Source: Wenxinia marina DSM 24838
Lineage (GTDB): Bacteria > Pseudomonadota > Alphaproteobacteria > Rhodobacterales > Rhodobacteraceae
Assembly: GCF_000379485.1 (NCBI RefSeq)
Contig: NZ_KB902288.1
Location: 1-64,000 of the forward strand
DNA length: 64,000 bases
Direction of reading: 5' to 3'
The notes under the pieces were generated by a model. That model was given only the letters and a program-made list of their open reading frames with translations. It was not told the origin of the DNA and did not search any database. Below, in pieces: positions 8,452 to 16,906 of this stretch. Numbering within the stretch: the first letter of the stretch is position 1; every line of letters begins with the position of its first letter. The translations under genes were made by a program, and so were the position numbers.

Positions 8452-8949
8452 ATGGCTTCCGAAACCCTGACCCCCGAAGAGCTTGCGGAGATCGACGCGC
8501 TGGCAGGCGTCGAGCCCGTGGTGGCGGCCGAGCTCGCGGGATGGCTCGGGCTTACGGCGAACCGGGTGAACGCGCTCGCCCGCGACGGCGTCCTGCCGCG
8601 GACGGAAGACAACCGCTTCCCGCTCCGGGCCGCCATCCACGCCTACTGCCAGCACGCTCGGGCAGGGGCGACGGGCCGCCGGGCCGACGCGGAGCTCGCC
8701 GCCGAAAAGCTCCGCCTCGCCCGGGAGCAGGCCGACAAGATCGCGCTGCACAACGCTGTCACCCGGGGGGACATGCTCGACGCCCGGGACGTGGCGTCGG
8801 CGTGGCGAGGTATCGTGACGGACCTCCGGGCGGGCGTGCTCGCGATCCCGAGCCGGGTGGCCGCTAAGCTCGGGCTAGACCGGCACGCGACGGCCGTCCT
8901 CGACGCCGAGGTGCGGGCCGCGATGGAGGGCATCGCCGATGACGCTTGA
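8452..8949 (+). CDS. Terminase small subunit (Nu1-like)
   Basis: 165 residues; ATG preceded by AAAGGA about 7 nt upstream. The first ~60 residues contain a winged-helix-like DNA-binding segment (AAELAGWLGLTANRVNALARDGVLPR). A charged helix (AAEKLRLAREQADKIALHN) follows, then the LDARDV..AWRGIVTDLRAGVLAIPSR region typical of lambda Nu1-type small terminases. The small subunit recognises the packaging site and hands DNA to the large subunit. It overlaps terL by 11 bp. The repeat block just upstream may be its target. Confidence 0.8.
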   Translation: MASETLTPEELAEIDALAGVEPVVAAELAGWLGLTANRVNALARDGVLPRTEDNRFPLRAAIHAYCQHARAGATGRRADAELAAEKLRLAREQADKIALHNAVTRGDMLDARDVASAWRGIVTDLRAGVLAIPSRVAAKLGLDRHATAVLDAEVRAAMEGIADDA

Positions 8950-10711
8950 TCCCCGTTTCGACCGGCTCCGCCGCGATGCCTTCGCCGCCTTCCGGCCGCC
9001 CGCCAAGCTCGCACTCTCCGACTGGATCGAGGGCCACGTCTACCTCCCGAGCGCCATCGCCGCGCAGCCCGGGCGGATGCGCCTCTGGCCGCCGCAACGG
9101 GAGATCGCCGACGCTATCGGCGAGGAGTCGGTCGAGCGGGTGTCCATCCTTAAGAGCGCCCGTGTCGGGGCGACGCAGCTCATGGTCGGGGCGCTCGGCC
9201 ACTTCGTGCAGAACGATCCGGCCCCGGTCCTCGCCGTCGTCCCGGCCGAGGCCGACGCGCGGCATCTCATAGTCTCTGTCGTCGAGCCCACCTTCGCCGA
9301 GTCCCCCGCGCTCAGGGCCGCTCTGGCGGCCGACACGGCCGGGCGGGACACGATGCTGCACCGGCAGTTCGCGGGCGGCTCCCTGACCGTCGTGAGCGCC
9401 CACGCGCCGCGCAATCTCCGGGCCCGGACGGCTCGCGTCCTTTTCGCCGATGAAATCGACGCCTATGAGCTCTCGGCCGGAACGGAGGGCGATCCCGTCG
9501 AGCTCGCCATGCGGCGGACCATGACCTTCGGCAACCGCAAGATCGTGCTGGCCTCGACGCCCGTCGACGCCGAGACGTCGCGGATCGTGCGGGCCTATGA
9601 GCAATCCGACATGCGCGTCTTCGAGGTGCCGTGCCCGAGCTGCGGCACCTTCGGCGAGATACTGTGGAAGGATATCCGATGGGCCGCGGACAAGCCCGAG
9701 ACGGCGCATTGGCGCTGCCCGGCGTGTGAGGCCGAGGTGGCCGACCGGCAGAAGCCCCAGATGGTCGAGCAAGGCCGCTGGCGGGCCACACGGCCGGAGG
9801 TGGAGGGGCATCGGGGCTACAAGCTCACCTCCCTCACATCGACGCTCCCGAACGCCACATGGCCGCGGCTGGCGGCGGAGTTCCTTCAAGCGAAGCGCAG
9901 TCCGACCACACTCAAGCCGTGGCTCAATACCGTGCTCGGCGAGCCGTGGCGTGGCGAGGGCGACGACCTCGACGGGACCGACTTCGCCGCCCTGCAACGC
10001 CCCTTTGGGCTCGACCGTATCCCCGCCGAAGCCTTGGTCCTCACGGTCGGGGCGGACGTGCAGGCGGACCGGATCGAAGCGACCTTTGCCGGGTGGACGA
10101 AGGACGGCGACGTGCGAGTCCTGGGGCACGAAACCGTCTGGGGAGCGCCGACCGAGAACGAGACGTGGGCGGAGCTCGACGACCTCTTGCGGCGGCAGTT
10201 CCGCCACCCGGCCGGGGGCGTGCTCACGGTCGACGCGGCCGTGATCGACTCCGGCAACTGGGCCGACGCGGTCTATGCCTTCTGCCGCCCCCGCACGTCG
10301 CGCCGCGTGCTCGCCGGGAAGGGCGTCGCAGGCTTCAGCCGTCCGAGCCTCGCGTTCAGCACCTCGCGGGGCACTCGCCTTGCCCTGATCGGTATCGACG
10401 GGGTGAAGCTGGCCCTGCACCAGCGGATCGCCCACGGCGAAACGATCCTCTTCAGCAGCGCCCTGTCAGGCGACTACTTCGACCAGCTCCGCGCCGAGCG
10501 GCTTGTGACGAGGTTCAGCCGGGGCCACCCCGTGCGCCGCTGGGAAGTGGTCTCGGGCCGCCGCAACGAAGCCCTCGACACGTTGGTCTACGCCTACGGC
10601 GCCCGCGGGCTGATCGGGGCGGACGTCGAGCGGCGGGAAGCGGAGTTGGGGAAGGTGACGGGGCCGCCGAAGCCAGTTACCGTAGTGAAAAGCAGGTGGC
10701 TGTCGTCGTGA
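8939..10711 (+). CDS. Terminase large subunit (GpA family)
   Basis: 590 residues, the usual length for lambda gpA-like terminases. The ATPase part has a Walker A-like KSARVGATQL near residue 72 and Walker B VLFADEID near residue 167. Two CxxC pairs (CPSCG around residue 237, CPACE around residue 260) form a zinc-binding insert common in this family. The C-terminal nuclease region carries VGADVQADRIEATFAGW. It cuts concatemeric DNA and pumps it into procapsids. Start ATG at 8939 lies inside terS (translational coupling). It ends 13 bp before the DUF262 gene. Confidence 0.9.
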   Translation: MTLDPRFDRLRRDAFAAFRPPAKLALSDWIEGHVYLPSAIAAQPGRMRLWPPQREIADAIGEESVERVSILKSARVGATQLMVGALGHFVQNDPAPVLAVVPAEADARHLIVSVVEPTFAESPALRAALAADTAGRDTMLHRQFAGGSLTVVSAHAPRNLRARTARVLFADEIDAYELSAGTEGDPVELAMRRTMTFGNRKIVLASTPVDAETSRIVRAYEQSDMRVFEVPCPSCGTFGEILWKDIRWAADKPETAHWRCPACEAEVADRQKPQMVEQGRWRATRPEVEGHRGYKLTSLTSTLPNATWPRLAAEFLQAKRSPTTLKPWLNTVLGEPWRGEGDDLDGTDFAALQRPFGLDRIPAEALVLTVGADVQADRIEATFAGWTKDGDVRVLGHETVWGAPTENETWAELDDLLRRQFRHPAGGVLTVDAAVIDSGNWADAVYAFCRPRTSRRVLAGKGVAGFSRPSLAFSTSRGTRLALIGIDGVKLALHQRIAHGETILFSSALSGDYFDQLRAERLVTRFSRGHPVRRWEVVSGRRNEALDTLVYAYGARGLIGADVERREAELGKVTGPPKPVTVVKSRWLSS

Positions 10712-10724
10712 GAAGGGCCAGACC

Positions 10725-12416
10725 GTGAAGATTTCGTCTGACGATAAGAGAATCGAGGACCTACTTAAGGGCAATCGCTTCCTAATTCCTCGTTTCCAGC
10801 GGGAGTACTCTTGGGAGCCCGATCAAGTTTTGACTTTCTGGAACGACGTCAATGAGAACAAGGGGGAAAGTTACTTTATCGGTGCGATGGTTGTCTACAA
10901 AGAAGGCAATCTATTTGCGATCGTCGATGGTCAGCAAAGGTTAACCACCATTACGATATTCTTGTGCGCGATTCGAGATGCATTTGCCAGGCTTGGAGCG
11001 GATGATCTTGCAAGCGGGCTTCAGGAATACATTGAGAAAAGAGACAAGGAATATAAGACAGTCTACGTATTGAAGACTGAGACGTCATATCCTTTCCTGC
11101 AAGAAAAGATTTTGAAGGCTACTGAGCCGGAAATGGAGCTCAAAATTGGCCGGGAGGAGGAGGCCATATCCCAAGCATTTGCAATTTTCGAGGAGAATAT
11201 TGCCCGTTCAGTAGAGCGCTTCTTCGACAACAAGGAGCAAACTAGAGATGCAAACACAATCGATGCGGTCAGGTGGCTGAGCGGGCTGAGAGACGCAGTT
11301 CTAGAACTGTCAGTAATATTGGTCTCTCTCGAAAACGAGGACGACGCCTATCTGATCTTTGAGACACTTAACACCCGGGGTAAAGACCTCGCACTTGTCG
11401 ACTTGCTTCGCAATCACTTCTCGAAACATTTGAAGCCAAATTCGGAAGTGGATCAGACAAAGCATAAATGGCGGGAAATACTTGATACGATCAGCAGCTC
11501 TCCTGTGAGGCTGGACCCCGATCAGTTTGTCGTCCACTCGTGGCAGTCGCGCTACGATTTTGTGGGAAAAGCAAAGGTTTTTTCGAAGGTCAAAGAGCTT
11601 ATTAATGAGACCAATGCCAAAGGTCATCTGGACAGGTTAGTTAGTGACGCGGCACAATGGCGCTCGATGTTTGACACTCAGTTCGGTTGGAATAAAGACG
11701 AGAAGAGTGCAGCCCGTTCGCTTGCGGCCTTGAGGGTATTTCGTGTCGTCCAGCCTGCGCCAGGGCTGTTATCCCTCGTGCGGGCTTATCGTGATGGCAT
11801 CATAAAATATAAGACCTTAAGGAACGCTCTTTCTGCAATCGAGAAGTTCCACTTTAGTTTTAATGCCGTCACTTCGTCGCGATCATCTGGTGGAATTTCT
11901 GGTATGTACTCTTCGTTCGGCAGGCAGGTCTTTAGTGCAAAAGATAGTAACCAAGTCGGAATTGCGATCGGAGACCTTATTGCTAAGCTGCGCGAGAGAG
12001 AAGTGCCGGAAGCGGAATTCGATGTTGGATTCCAGCAGATAATCTTCACAAATCTATATGCTTCCGAGAAATCCCTAGTTCAGTACATTCTTAGGAAGAT
12101 CGCGAAGGCGGAGGCGCAGCCATTTTTGGGGGACTCCGAGGACTTAACGATTGAGCATCTCCTTCCGCAGTCGTCCTCTAAGTCAGATGATGATGAACAT
12201 GTTATTGGTCAGCTCGGCAACCTTTTTCTTGTAGATTCGGAAACAAATGGTCTGCTGGCAGACAAGGGTTTTGCGGAAAAGAAGGAGGTTCTTGTGGGTC
12301 GCGGATACAAGTTGCCTCCGCTGTTGAGTGAAGCCGAGACAATTTCGCGTGATCTAATCGAGGAAAACACACGTCGTCTAAGCGAGTTGGCTAGGTCGAG
12401 CGTTTGGAAGGTTTGA
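10725..12416 (+). CDS. GmrSD-like DUF262-DUF1524 fusion (candidate anti-phage nuclease)
   Basis: 563 residues from GTG at 10725. DUF262 at the N-terminus: RFLIPRFQREYSWEPDQV (residues 18-35), YFIGAMVVY, the IVDGQQRLTTI motif (66-76, with the DGQQR nucleotide-handling core), and later LIFETLNTRGKDL. DUF1524, an HNH-like nuclease, at the C-terminus: IEHLLPQ (476-482), LGNLFLV (498-504), then N508 and KGFAEKK. This pairing occurs in type IV restriction enzymes such as GmrSD and in related systems (BrxU, SspE) that cut modified phage DNA. The gene is visibly AT-richer than its neighbours, with rare codons for this genome, so it looks like recently acquired cargo placed between terL and portal. 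Confidence 0.85.
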   Translation: MKISSDDKRIEDLLKGNRFLIPRFQREYSWEPDQVLTFWNDVNENKGESYFIGAMVVYKEGNLFAIVDGQQRLTTITIFLCAIRDAFARLGADDLASGLQEYIEKRDKEYKTVYVLKTETSYPFLQEKILKATEPEMELKIGREEEAISQAFAIFEENIARSVERFFDNKEQTRDANTIDAVRWLSGLRDAVLELSVILVSLENEDDAYLIFETLNTRGKDLALVDLLRNHFSKHLKPNSEVDQTKHKWREILDTISSSPVRLDPDQFVVHSWQSRYDFVGKAKVFSKVKELINETNAKGHLDRLVSDAAQWRSMFDTQFGWNKDEKSAARSLAALRVFRVVQPAPGLLSLVRAYRDGIIKYKTLRNALSAIEKFHFSFNAVTSSRSSGGISGMYSSFGRQVFSAKDSNQVGIAIGDLIAKLREREVPEAEFDVGFQQIIFTNLYASEKSLVQYILRKIAKAEAQPFLGDSEDLTIEHLLPQSSSKSDDDEHVIGQLGNLFLVDSETNGLLADKGFAEKKEVLVGRGYKLPPLLSEAETISRDLIEENTRRLSELARSSVWKV

Positions 12417-12441
12417 GGTCGCTTGGGCGAACTCGTAATAT

Positions 12442-12714
12442 TTAGTAGCCCAGAAGCTTGACGCGCGCGTTCGTGATGCGCGCGACAGCGTCTCGAAAGA
12501 TCGGATCGACTTTGCATCGGGCCTGCACGGCTTCGTCTGATGCCTCCCGAGGCATTCCGACTCCCGTGATTTTCTCGACGTGCTTCATCTCCGACATGAC
12601 GAACCGTTCGAAAGCTCTCCGGCGCTGACGGCTGGACCTCTCGAAAGCGTTCCTGCTGTTGACGAAGTGGCCGGCCCGCATCGTTCCGGCCAAGTGCCGC
12701 GCATAAGGGAGCAT
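12442..12714 (-). CDS. Small satellite protein of unknown function
   Basis: 90 residues, the only minus-strand gene of the element. ATG at 12714 has GAGG 7 nt upstream. The protein is basic and helical-looking (RNAFERSSRQRRRAFERFVMSEMKHVEKI), without a recognisable domain, Cys cluster or membrane segment. It converges on the DUF262 gene with a 25-bp gap and is divergent from the MerR-like gene. It may be a regulator or part of the same cargo module as the DUF262 gene; this is a guess from position. Confidence 0.5.
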   Translation of the reverse strand: MLPYARHLAGTMRAGHFVNSRNAFERSSRQRRRAFERFVMSEMKHVEKITGVGMPREASDEAVQARCKVDPIFRDAVARITNARVKLLGY

Positions 12715-12840
12715 GGATTACCTCTTCTCCGGGAGGGGTGCGCTCCCGACCGACCCTCTACTTTCGGCCGGGAGCGCGGACGGCTGGCAGCGATGCCGTG
12801 CTACCGAATCCCGCATACCCCAAGTCAAACTCCATGTCCA

Positions 12841-12869
12841 TTGACTCGGAGTCAGACTCCGATTACTCC
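12841..12869 (+). promoter_or_regulatory. Palindromic operator with promoter-like TTGACT
   Basis: A perfect palindrome with 8-bp arms and 1-bp centre, TCGGAGTC-a-GACTCCGA (12846-12862), begins within a -35-like TTGACT (12841-12846) and lies 36 bp upstream of the MerR-like HTH gene. Related half-sites ACTCC occur just upstream and downstream. MerR-family regulators bind dyads between -35 and -10, so this could be an autoregulatory site. The rest of 12715-12840 holds nothing I recognise. Confidence 0.45.
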
Positions 12870-12897
12870 AGCATCGTCACGAAGAGGAGTCGAAGAG

Positions 12898-13521
12898 ATG
12901 ACCAAAGAGTACGGGGGGCCGGTCATGTACCAGCCCGTCACGAAGAACCCCGGGGCGTACCTGACGGCGGGCGAGCTGGCGGACGTGATCCTGCACGATC
13001 ACGAAGACAAGGCCGCCGTGGCCGACCGGCTGCGCTGGTACTTCAAGCAAGGGTATCTGACCCCGGCGGCGCGCGAGACGGAGGGCCGCAAGTCGTGGCT
13101 CTTCCAGCCCGAAGAGGCCTTGGTCGCCGATGCGCTGACCCGGCTGCATCGCTTCGTCGGCAACAACGACCGGGCGGCCCGCGCCGTGATGCTGGCCTTG
13201 AGCGGCTGGCGCGTGGGCGACCGCCCGGAAGGCATGGAAGCCGAGTTCGAGGCGACCCCCGCGCGGCACGTCATCGCCGAGTACGTCGCCGGGCACCGCG
13301 ACTGGAATCTTGAGGTGTGGGCGTTCTACCGGCCCGACAACGCCGACCTGCACTTCGAGGCGCGGATCATGACGCTCGCCAAGCGCGAAGGGACCACGCT
13401 CGGCTTCACCAGCAACAAGAATTACGTGGTCGAGTCCGTCTGGGCCATCGAGCTCACCCCGGCTCTCGACCGCTTCTATCCGAAGGTCCAAGCGATCTTC
13501 GACAAGCGGGCCATGCACTAA
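12898..13521 (+). CDS. MerR-like HTH protein of the satellite
   Basis: 207 residues from ATG at 12898 (GAGGAG about 8 nt upstream). Residues ~20-80 read as a winged helix of MerR type (LTAGELADVILHDHEDKAAV, then LRWYFKQGYLTPAARETEGRK and WLFQPEEALVADALTRL). The C-terminal ~100 residues (EVWAFYRPDNADLHFEARIM) are unfamiliar. It overlaps the portal start (TAATG). A DNA-binding protein in front of the head genes, with a dyad upstream of it, is a candidate switch for late-gene expression. Direct evidence for that role is lacking. Confidence 0.6.
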   Translation: MTKEYGGPVMYQPVTKNPGAYLTAGELADVILHDHEDKAAVADRLRWYFKQGYLTPAARETEGRKSWLFQPEEALVADALTRLHRFVGNNDRAARAVMLALSGWRVGDRPEGMEAEFEATPARHVIAEYVAGHRDWNLEVWAFYRPDNADLHFEARIMTLAKREGTTLGFTSNKNYVVESVWAIELTPALDRFYPKVQAIFDKRAMH

Positions 13522-14900
13522 TGGCCTTCCCGTTCCTGCCGAAGTCCTTCGTCAACCGCTTCACCCGCGACGCGCCCGAGCCGTCGCGGGTGCGCCGCGT
13601 CGACGCGGCGGCGGTCGGGCGGCGAGGCAGGAGCATGGCCGTCTTCGGATCGGTCAACCCGGAGGTGGCGGCAGGCGGCAGGCTCTCCCGCGAGCGGGCA
13701 AGGTATCTTGCAGTCAATCAACCGTTCCTCACCAACGGCACCCATAATTGGATCACGGCCCTCGTGGGGACGGGGATTCGACCGACGCCTCGCGCCCCCA
13801 ACGCCGAGCTTGGCTTCGCGTTCGACGCTTGGGCCGAGGAAGCGGACCATGCCGGGCGCGCGGACTTCTGGGGGCTTCAGGCGACTATCGCCCGGCACCT
13901 CGTGGTCGACGGCGAGGCGCTGATCCTGTTGCACGATACGCCCGACGGGCTGCGCCTTCAGGTTATCCCGCCCGAGCAACTGGACGAGTCCAGGAACGCG
14001 CGGCTCGGCGACGATCGGGAGATCGTGCAGGGGGTCGAGTTCGATGCCCAAGGTCGGCGCGTGGCGTATCACATCCTGCCGCAACAGCCGACCGCGACCT
14101 TCGAGCACTACGCCCCGCCGGTCCGCGTCGACGCGGCGGACGTGTTGCACATCGTCCAGCCCATCGCAGCCGGGCAGGTGCGGGGCCTGTCGTGGCTCGC
14201 CGCGGCCGTGCTGACCGCCAATGAGTTTGACCAGCTCCTAGATGCGCTCTTGGTCGGAGCGAAGATCGCCGCCATGCACGCGGGCTTCATCACCGACACG
14301 ACCAACATGGGTGGGATAGGGGCGGCGTTCCCGGACGCCGATGGCCTCAGCGACATCAGCCTTGAGCCGGGCGTGGTTCGAGTGCTGCCCGGCGGGTGCG
14401 ACATCAAGTTCTCTTCGCCGGAGGCGGCGAAGGACTCGCCCGCCTTCGTTCGGATGAATCTCCTCGCCCTCGCCGCTGCGCTCGGCCTGCCCGAGCACAT
14501 GCTGTCGGGCGACCTGACCAACGCCAACTATTCCTCCCTGCGGGCAGGACTCCTGCCGTTCCGGGCGCGTGTGGAGCAGACGCAGTACGGCGTGCTCGTG
14601 CCTCAGCTCCTTCGTCCCGTCTGGCGGCGCTGGCTGGCGAGCGAAGTGGTGGCAGGGCGGCTCGACGTGTCGCCCGACATCCGGGCCGAGTGGATCATGC
14701 CGCGCCAAGCGCAGGTCGACCCCGCGAAGGATATGACCGCCGTGAAAGAGGCGCTGTCCATGGGCCTCATGTCCCGCTCGCAGGCGGTAGCCGAGATGGG
14801 CTGGAACGCGGCCGACCTCGACGCGGAGATCGCCGCCGACCACGCCCGCGAGCGCGAGCTGGGGCTGACCTTCACGGACAAGGAGTCCGGCGATGCCTGA
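13521..14900 (+). CDS. Phage portal protein (lambda-type)
   Basis: 459 residues. Contains the features of lambda gpB-like portals: TNGTHNWITALVGTGIRP near residue 75, DGEALILLHDTPDGLRLQVIPPEQ near 130-155, an LHIVQPIAAGQVRGLSWL stretch near 215, and GLPEHMLSGDLTNANYSSLR near 325. The portal forms the dodecameric vertex through which terminase packages DNA and to which the connector attaches. ATG at 13521 shares a base with the stop of the upstream gene. The end overlaps the protease start by 8 bp, so the head genes are one translational chain. Confidence 0.92.
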   Translation: MAFPFLPKSFVNRFTRDAPEPSRVRRVDAAAVGRRGRSMAVFGSVNPEVAAGGRLSRERARYLAVNQPFLTNGTHNWITALVGTGIRPTPRAPNAELGFAFDAWAEEADHAGRADFWGLQATIARHLVVDGEALILLHDTPDGLRLQVIPPEQLDESRNARLGDDREIVQGVEFDAQGRRVAYHILPQQPTATFEHYAPPVRVDAADVLHIVQPIAAGQVRGLSWLAAAVLTANEFDQLLDALLVGAKIAAMHAGFITDTTNMGGIGAAFPDADGLSDISLEPGVVRVLPGGCDIKFSSPEAAKDSPAFVRMNLLALAAALGLPEHMLSGDLTNANYSSLRAGLLPFRARVEQTQYGVLVPQLLRPVWRRWLASEVVAGRLDVSPDIRAEWIMPRQAQVDPAKDMTAVKEALSMGLMSRSQAVAEMGWNAADLDAEIAADHARERELGLTFTDKESGDA

Positions 14901-15294
14901 GACGATGCTGACCCGAGCGGCGCAGCCCCGCACGTCCACATTCAACGCCGAGCTGAGGACGGTCGAAGCGGTCATCGCGACGGCGTCCCCCGTCATCCGG
15001 CGCGACGCGCGCGGCGAGTACGCCGAAGTCTTCGACGTGTCGGCCTTCGACCTCAGCTCGGCCGTGGGCCTCCCGGTCCTCGACTCTCATCGCACCGGAT
15101 CGGCCAAGGACGCCATCGGTCGCGTGGAGGCCGTGCGGGTCGAAGGCGATACGCTTGTCGCGACGCTGCGCTTCAGCTCGGCCAGCGACGTCGAGCCGAT
15201 CCTGCAACGGATCGCCGACGGCACCCTGACCGGGGTTTCGGTCGGCTACCGCGTCAGCGCGTGGAAAGAGCACTTCGGAGAGATCAATGGCTAA
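14893..15294 (+). CDS. Prohead protease, N-terminal part (HK97-type)
   Basis: 133 residues. Matches the HK97/U35 protease fold: AVIATASPVIRRDARGEYAEVFD, then LPVLDSHRTGS with the catalytic-type His near residue 71, VGRVEAVRVEGDTLVATLRF and GVSVGYRVSAWKE. It ends early at a TAA. The part expected next in this family (RxRxxAAxLxEVSIxxxPADPxA) is encoded in the +1 frame as the N-terminus of the following gene. The domain is therefore divided between two overlapping ORFs by frameshift, by natural gene splitting or by an assembly indel. It would cleave the scaffold and delta domain during head maturation. Confidence 0.75.
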   Translation: MPETMLTRAAQPRTSTFNAELRTVEAVIATASPVIRRDARGEYAEVFDVSAFDLSSAVGLPVLDSHRTGSAKDAIGRVEAVRVEGDTLVATLRFSSASDVEPILQRIADGTLTGVSVGYRVSAWKEHFGEING

Positions 15295-16684
15295 GACGCG
15301 CATCCGCACCCCCGCAGCCGCCCAGCTGACAGAAGTCAGCATCACCAGCAACCCGGCGGACCCCTCTGCCCGCCTTCGGCATGACCAGAGGAGCTCCAAC
15401 ATGCCCGATACTCCCGAAACCACTCCCGCGCGCGTGGCCGCGGTGCCGCCCGCAGGCTATGTCCGCGCGCTCGTCCACACCATGGGCTTGCCGGAGGAGC
15501 TGGGCGACCAGCTCATCGACGCGCGGGCCGACGACGTTGCCGTCAGGCAGGCCGTCTCAGAAGCGATGGAGGGCAAGCGCAGCCGCCCTGTGATCCGCGT
15601 GCACGGCGGCGGCAATGACGACCCGGCCGTGATCCGCGAGCGCCGGGCCGATGCCTTGCACGTCCGCATGGCGGGCGGCGAGCCGAAGCCCGAGGTGCGC
15701 CAGTATCTCGCCGAGTCCGTGCTCGACACGGCCCGCGACGCGCTGGCCCGCGTGGGCGTCTCGACGCGGGGCCTCAGCCCCGACGACGTCTTCACCCGGG
15801 CGGCCGAGCACACCACGTCCGACTTCCCACTGATCGTGTCCAACGCCATGAACAAGACGGCGCTGGCCTCCTACCGGGCCGCCGCGACGCCGCTGAAGAC
15901 GCTCGGGCGGCAGCGCGGGCTTTCCAACTTCAAGCCCGCTTCCGCCATCCGCCTCGGCGAAATGGGACGGCTGGAAGAGCTGGCCGAGTCCGGCGAGTTC
16001 ACCCACACCACCCGCGCCGAGAACGGCGAGACGATGCGCCTGACCACCTACGGCCGGGCGATCAACGTGAGCCGGAAGCTCCTCATCAACGATGACCTCG
16101 GGATGCTGGGCGACATGACGGCCGCCTTCGGCGAGGCCGCGGCGCAGACCGAGGCCGATGTGCTGGTCGAGCTCATCACCGGCAACCCGGACCTGAGCGA
16201 CGGCACGCCCGTCTTCGATGCGAGCCGGGGCAACCTCGCCGGGACCGGCCTCGCGCTTGGCTCCGCGGGCGACGTGGCGGCGCTGGAAGGCGCGCGGAAG
16301 GCCATGCGCGGCGTGACCGGCCTCGACGGCAAGACGCTCATCAACGTGACGCCCAAGTACCTCTTGGTGGGGCCGGAGCTGGAGTCGGCCGCCGAGCGCC
16401 TGTTGGCGACGATCTACCCGGCCACGGTCGCGGACGTGAACGCCTTCGGCTCCAAGCTCTCCCTCTTGGTCGAGCCGCGGATCACGGATGATCGCTGGTA
16501 CGTCTTCGCCGACCCGGCCCGCCTCCCGGCGATCCAGTACGGCTACCTCAGCTCGGCGCAGGGCGTGCAAATCCAGCGCGCCGAGGCGTGGGACACGCTG
16601 GGGCTGAAGTTCCGCGCGTGGCTCGACTTCGGAGCCGGGTGGCTGGACTGGCGGGGTGCCTACCTCAACGAAGGCGAGGCGTGA
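15287..16684 (+). CDS. Major capsid protein with protease C-terminal remnant
   Basis: 465 residues from ATG at 15287, which has GGAGAG 4-9 nt upstream and overlaps the protease stop by 8 bp. Residues 1-32 (RIRTPAAAQLTEVSITSNPA) continue the prohead-protease domain in a new frame. An alternative start at 15401 has a strong GGAG ribosome site and would give a 427-residue capsid protein only. From ~40 on it resembles the capsid half of phage prohead protease/major capsid fusion proteins, with ASYRAAATPLKTLGRQRGL, INVSRKLLINDDL, QTEADVLVELITGNPDL and the C-terminal GAGWLDWRGAYLNEG. It forms the head shell. Confidence 0.85.
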   Translation: MAKTRIRTPAAAQLTEVSITSNPADPSARLRHDQRSSNMPDTPETTPARVAAVPPAGYVRALVHTMGLPEELGDQLIDARADDVAVRQAVSEAMEGKRSRPVIRVHGGGNDDPAVIRERRADALHVRMAGGEPKPEVRQYLAESVLDTARDALARVGVSTRGLSPDDVFTRAAEHTTSDFPLIVSNAMNKTALASYRAAATPLKTLGRQRGLSNFKPASAIRLGEMGRLEELAESGEFTHTTRAENGETMRLTTYGRAINVSRKLLINDDLGMLGDMTAAFGEAAAQTEADVLVELITGNPDLSDGTPVFDASRGNLAGTGLALGSAGDVAALEGARKAMRGVTGLDGKTLINVTPKYLLVGPELESAAERLLATIYPATVADVNAFGSKLSLLVEPRITDDRWYVFADPARLPAIQYGYLSSAQGVQIQRAEAWDTLGLKFRAWLDFGAGWLDWRGAYLNEGEA

Positions 16685-16905
16685 TGGCCCTCACCCTCGA
16701 CCAGCTCACGAAGTCCCGGGACGCGCTGATCGCGGCGCGTTCCGACGGCGTGCGGCGCTTCCGCGACCAGAACGGCGAAGAGGTGGAGTTCAAGTCCGAC
16801 GCCGAGATGGCCCGGGCGCTCGCCGCCCTCGACCGCGAGATCGCGACCCTCGCCGGACGGCCCGCGCCGACGGCGCTCCACTTCACCACCTCGAAAGGAA
16901 CCTGA
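16684..16905 (+). CDS. gpW-like head-tail connector
   Basis: 73 residues, the size of lambda gpW (about 68). Starts LTLDQLTKSRDALIAARSDG, followed by EEVEFKSDAEMARALAALDREIA, the usual two-helix plus beta-hairpin pattern of gpW family proteins. ATG at 16684 overlaps the capsid stop (TGATG). gpW plugs the portal after packaging and creates the tail docking surface. In a tail-less element this is the part that would have to fit a helper's tail. Confidence 0.75.
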   Translation: MALTLDQLTKSRDALIAARSDGVRRFRDQNGEEVEFKSDAEMARALAALDREIATLAGRPAPTALHFTTSKGT

Positions 16906-16906
16906 G

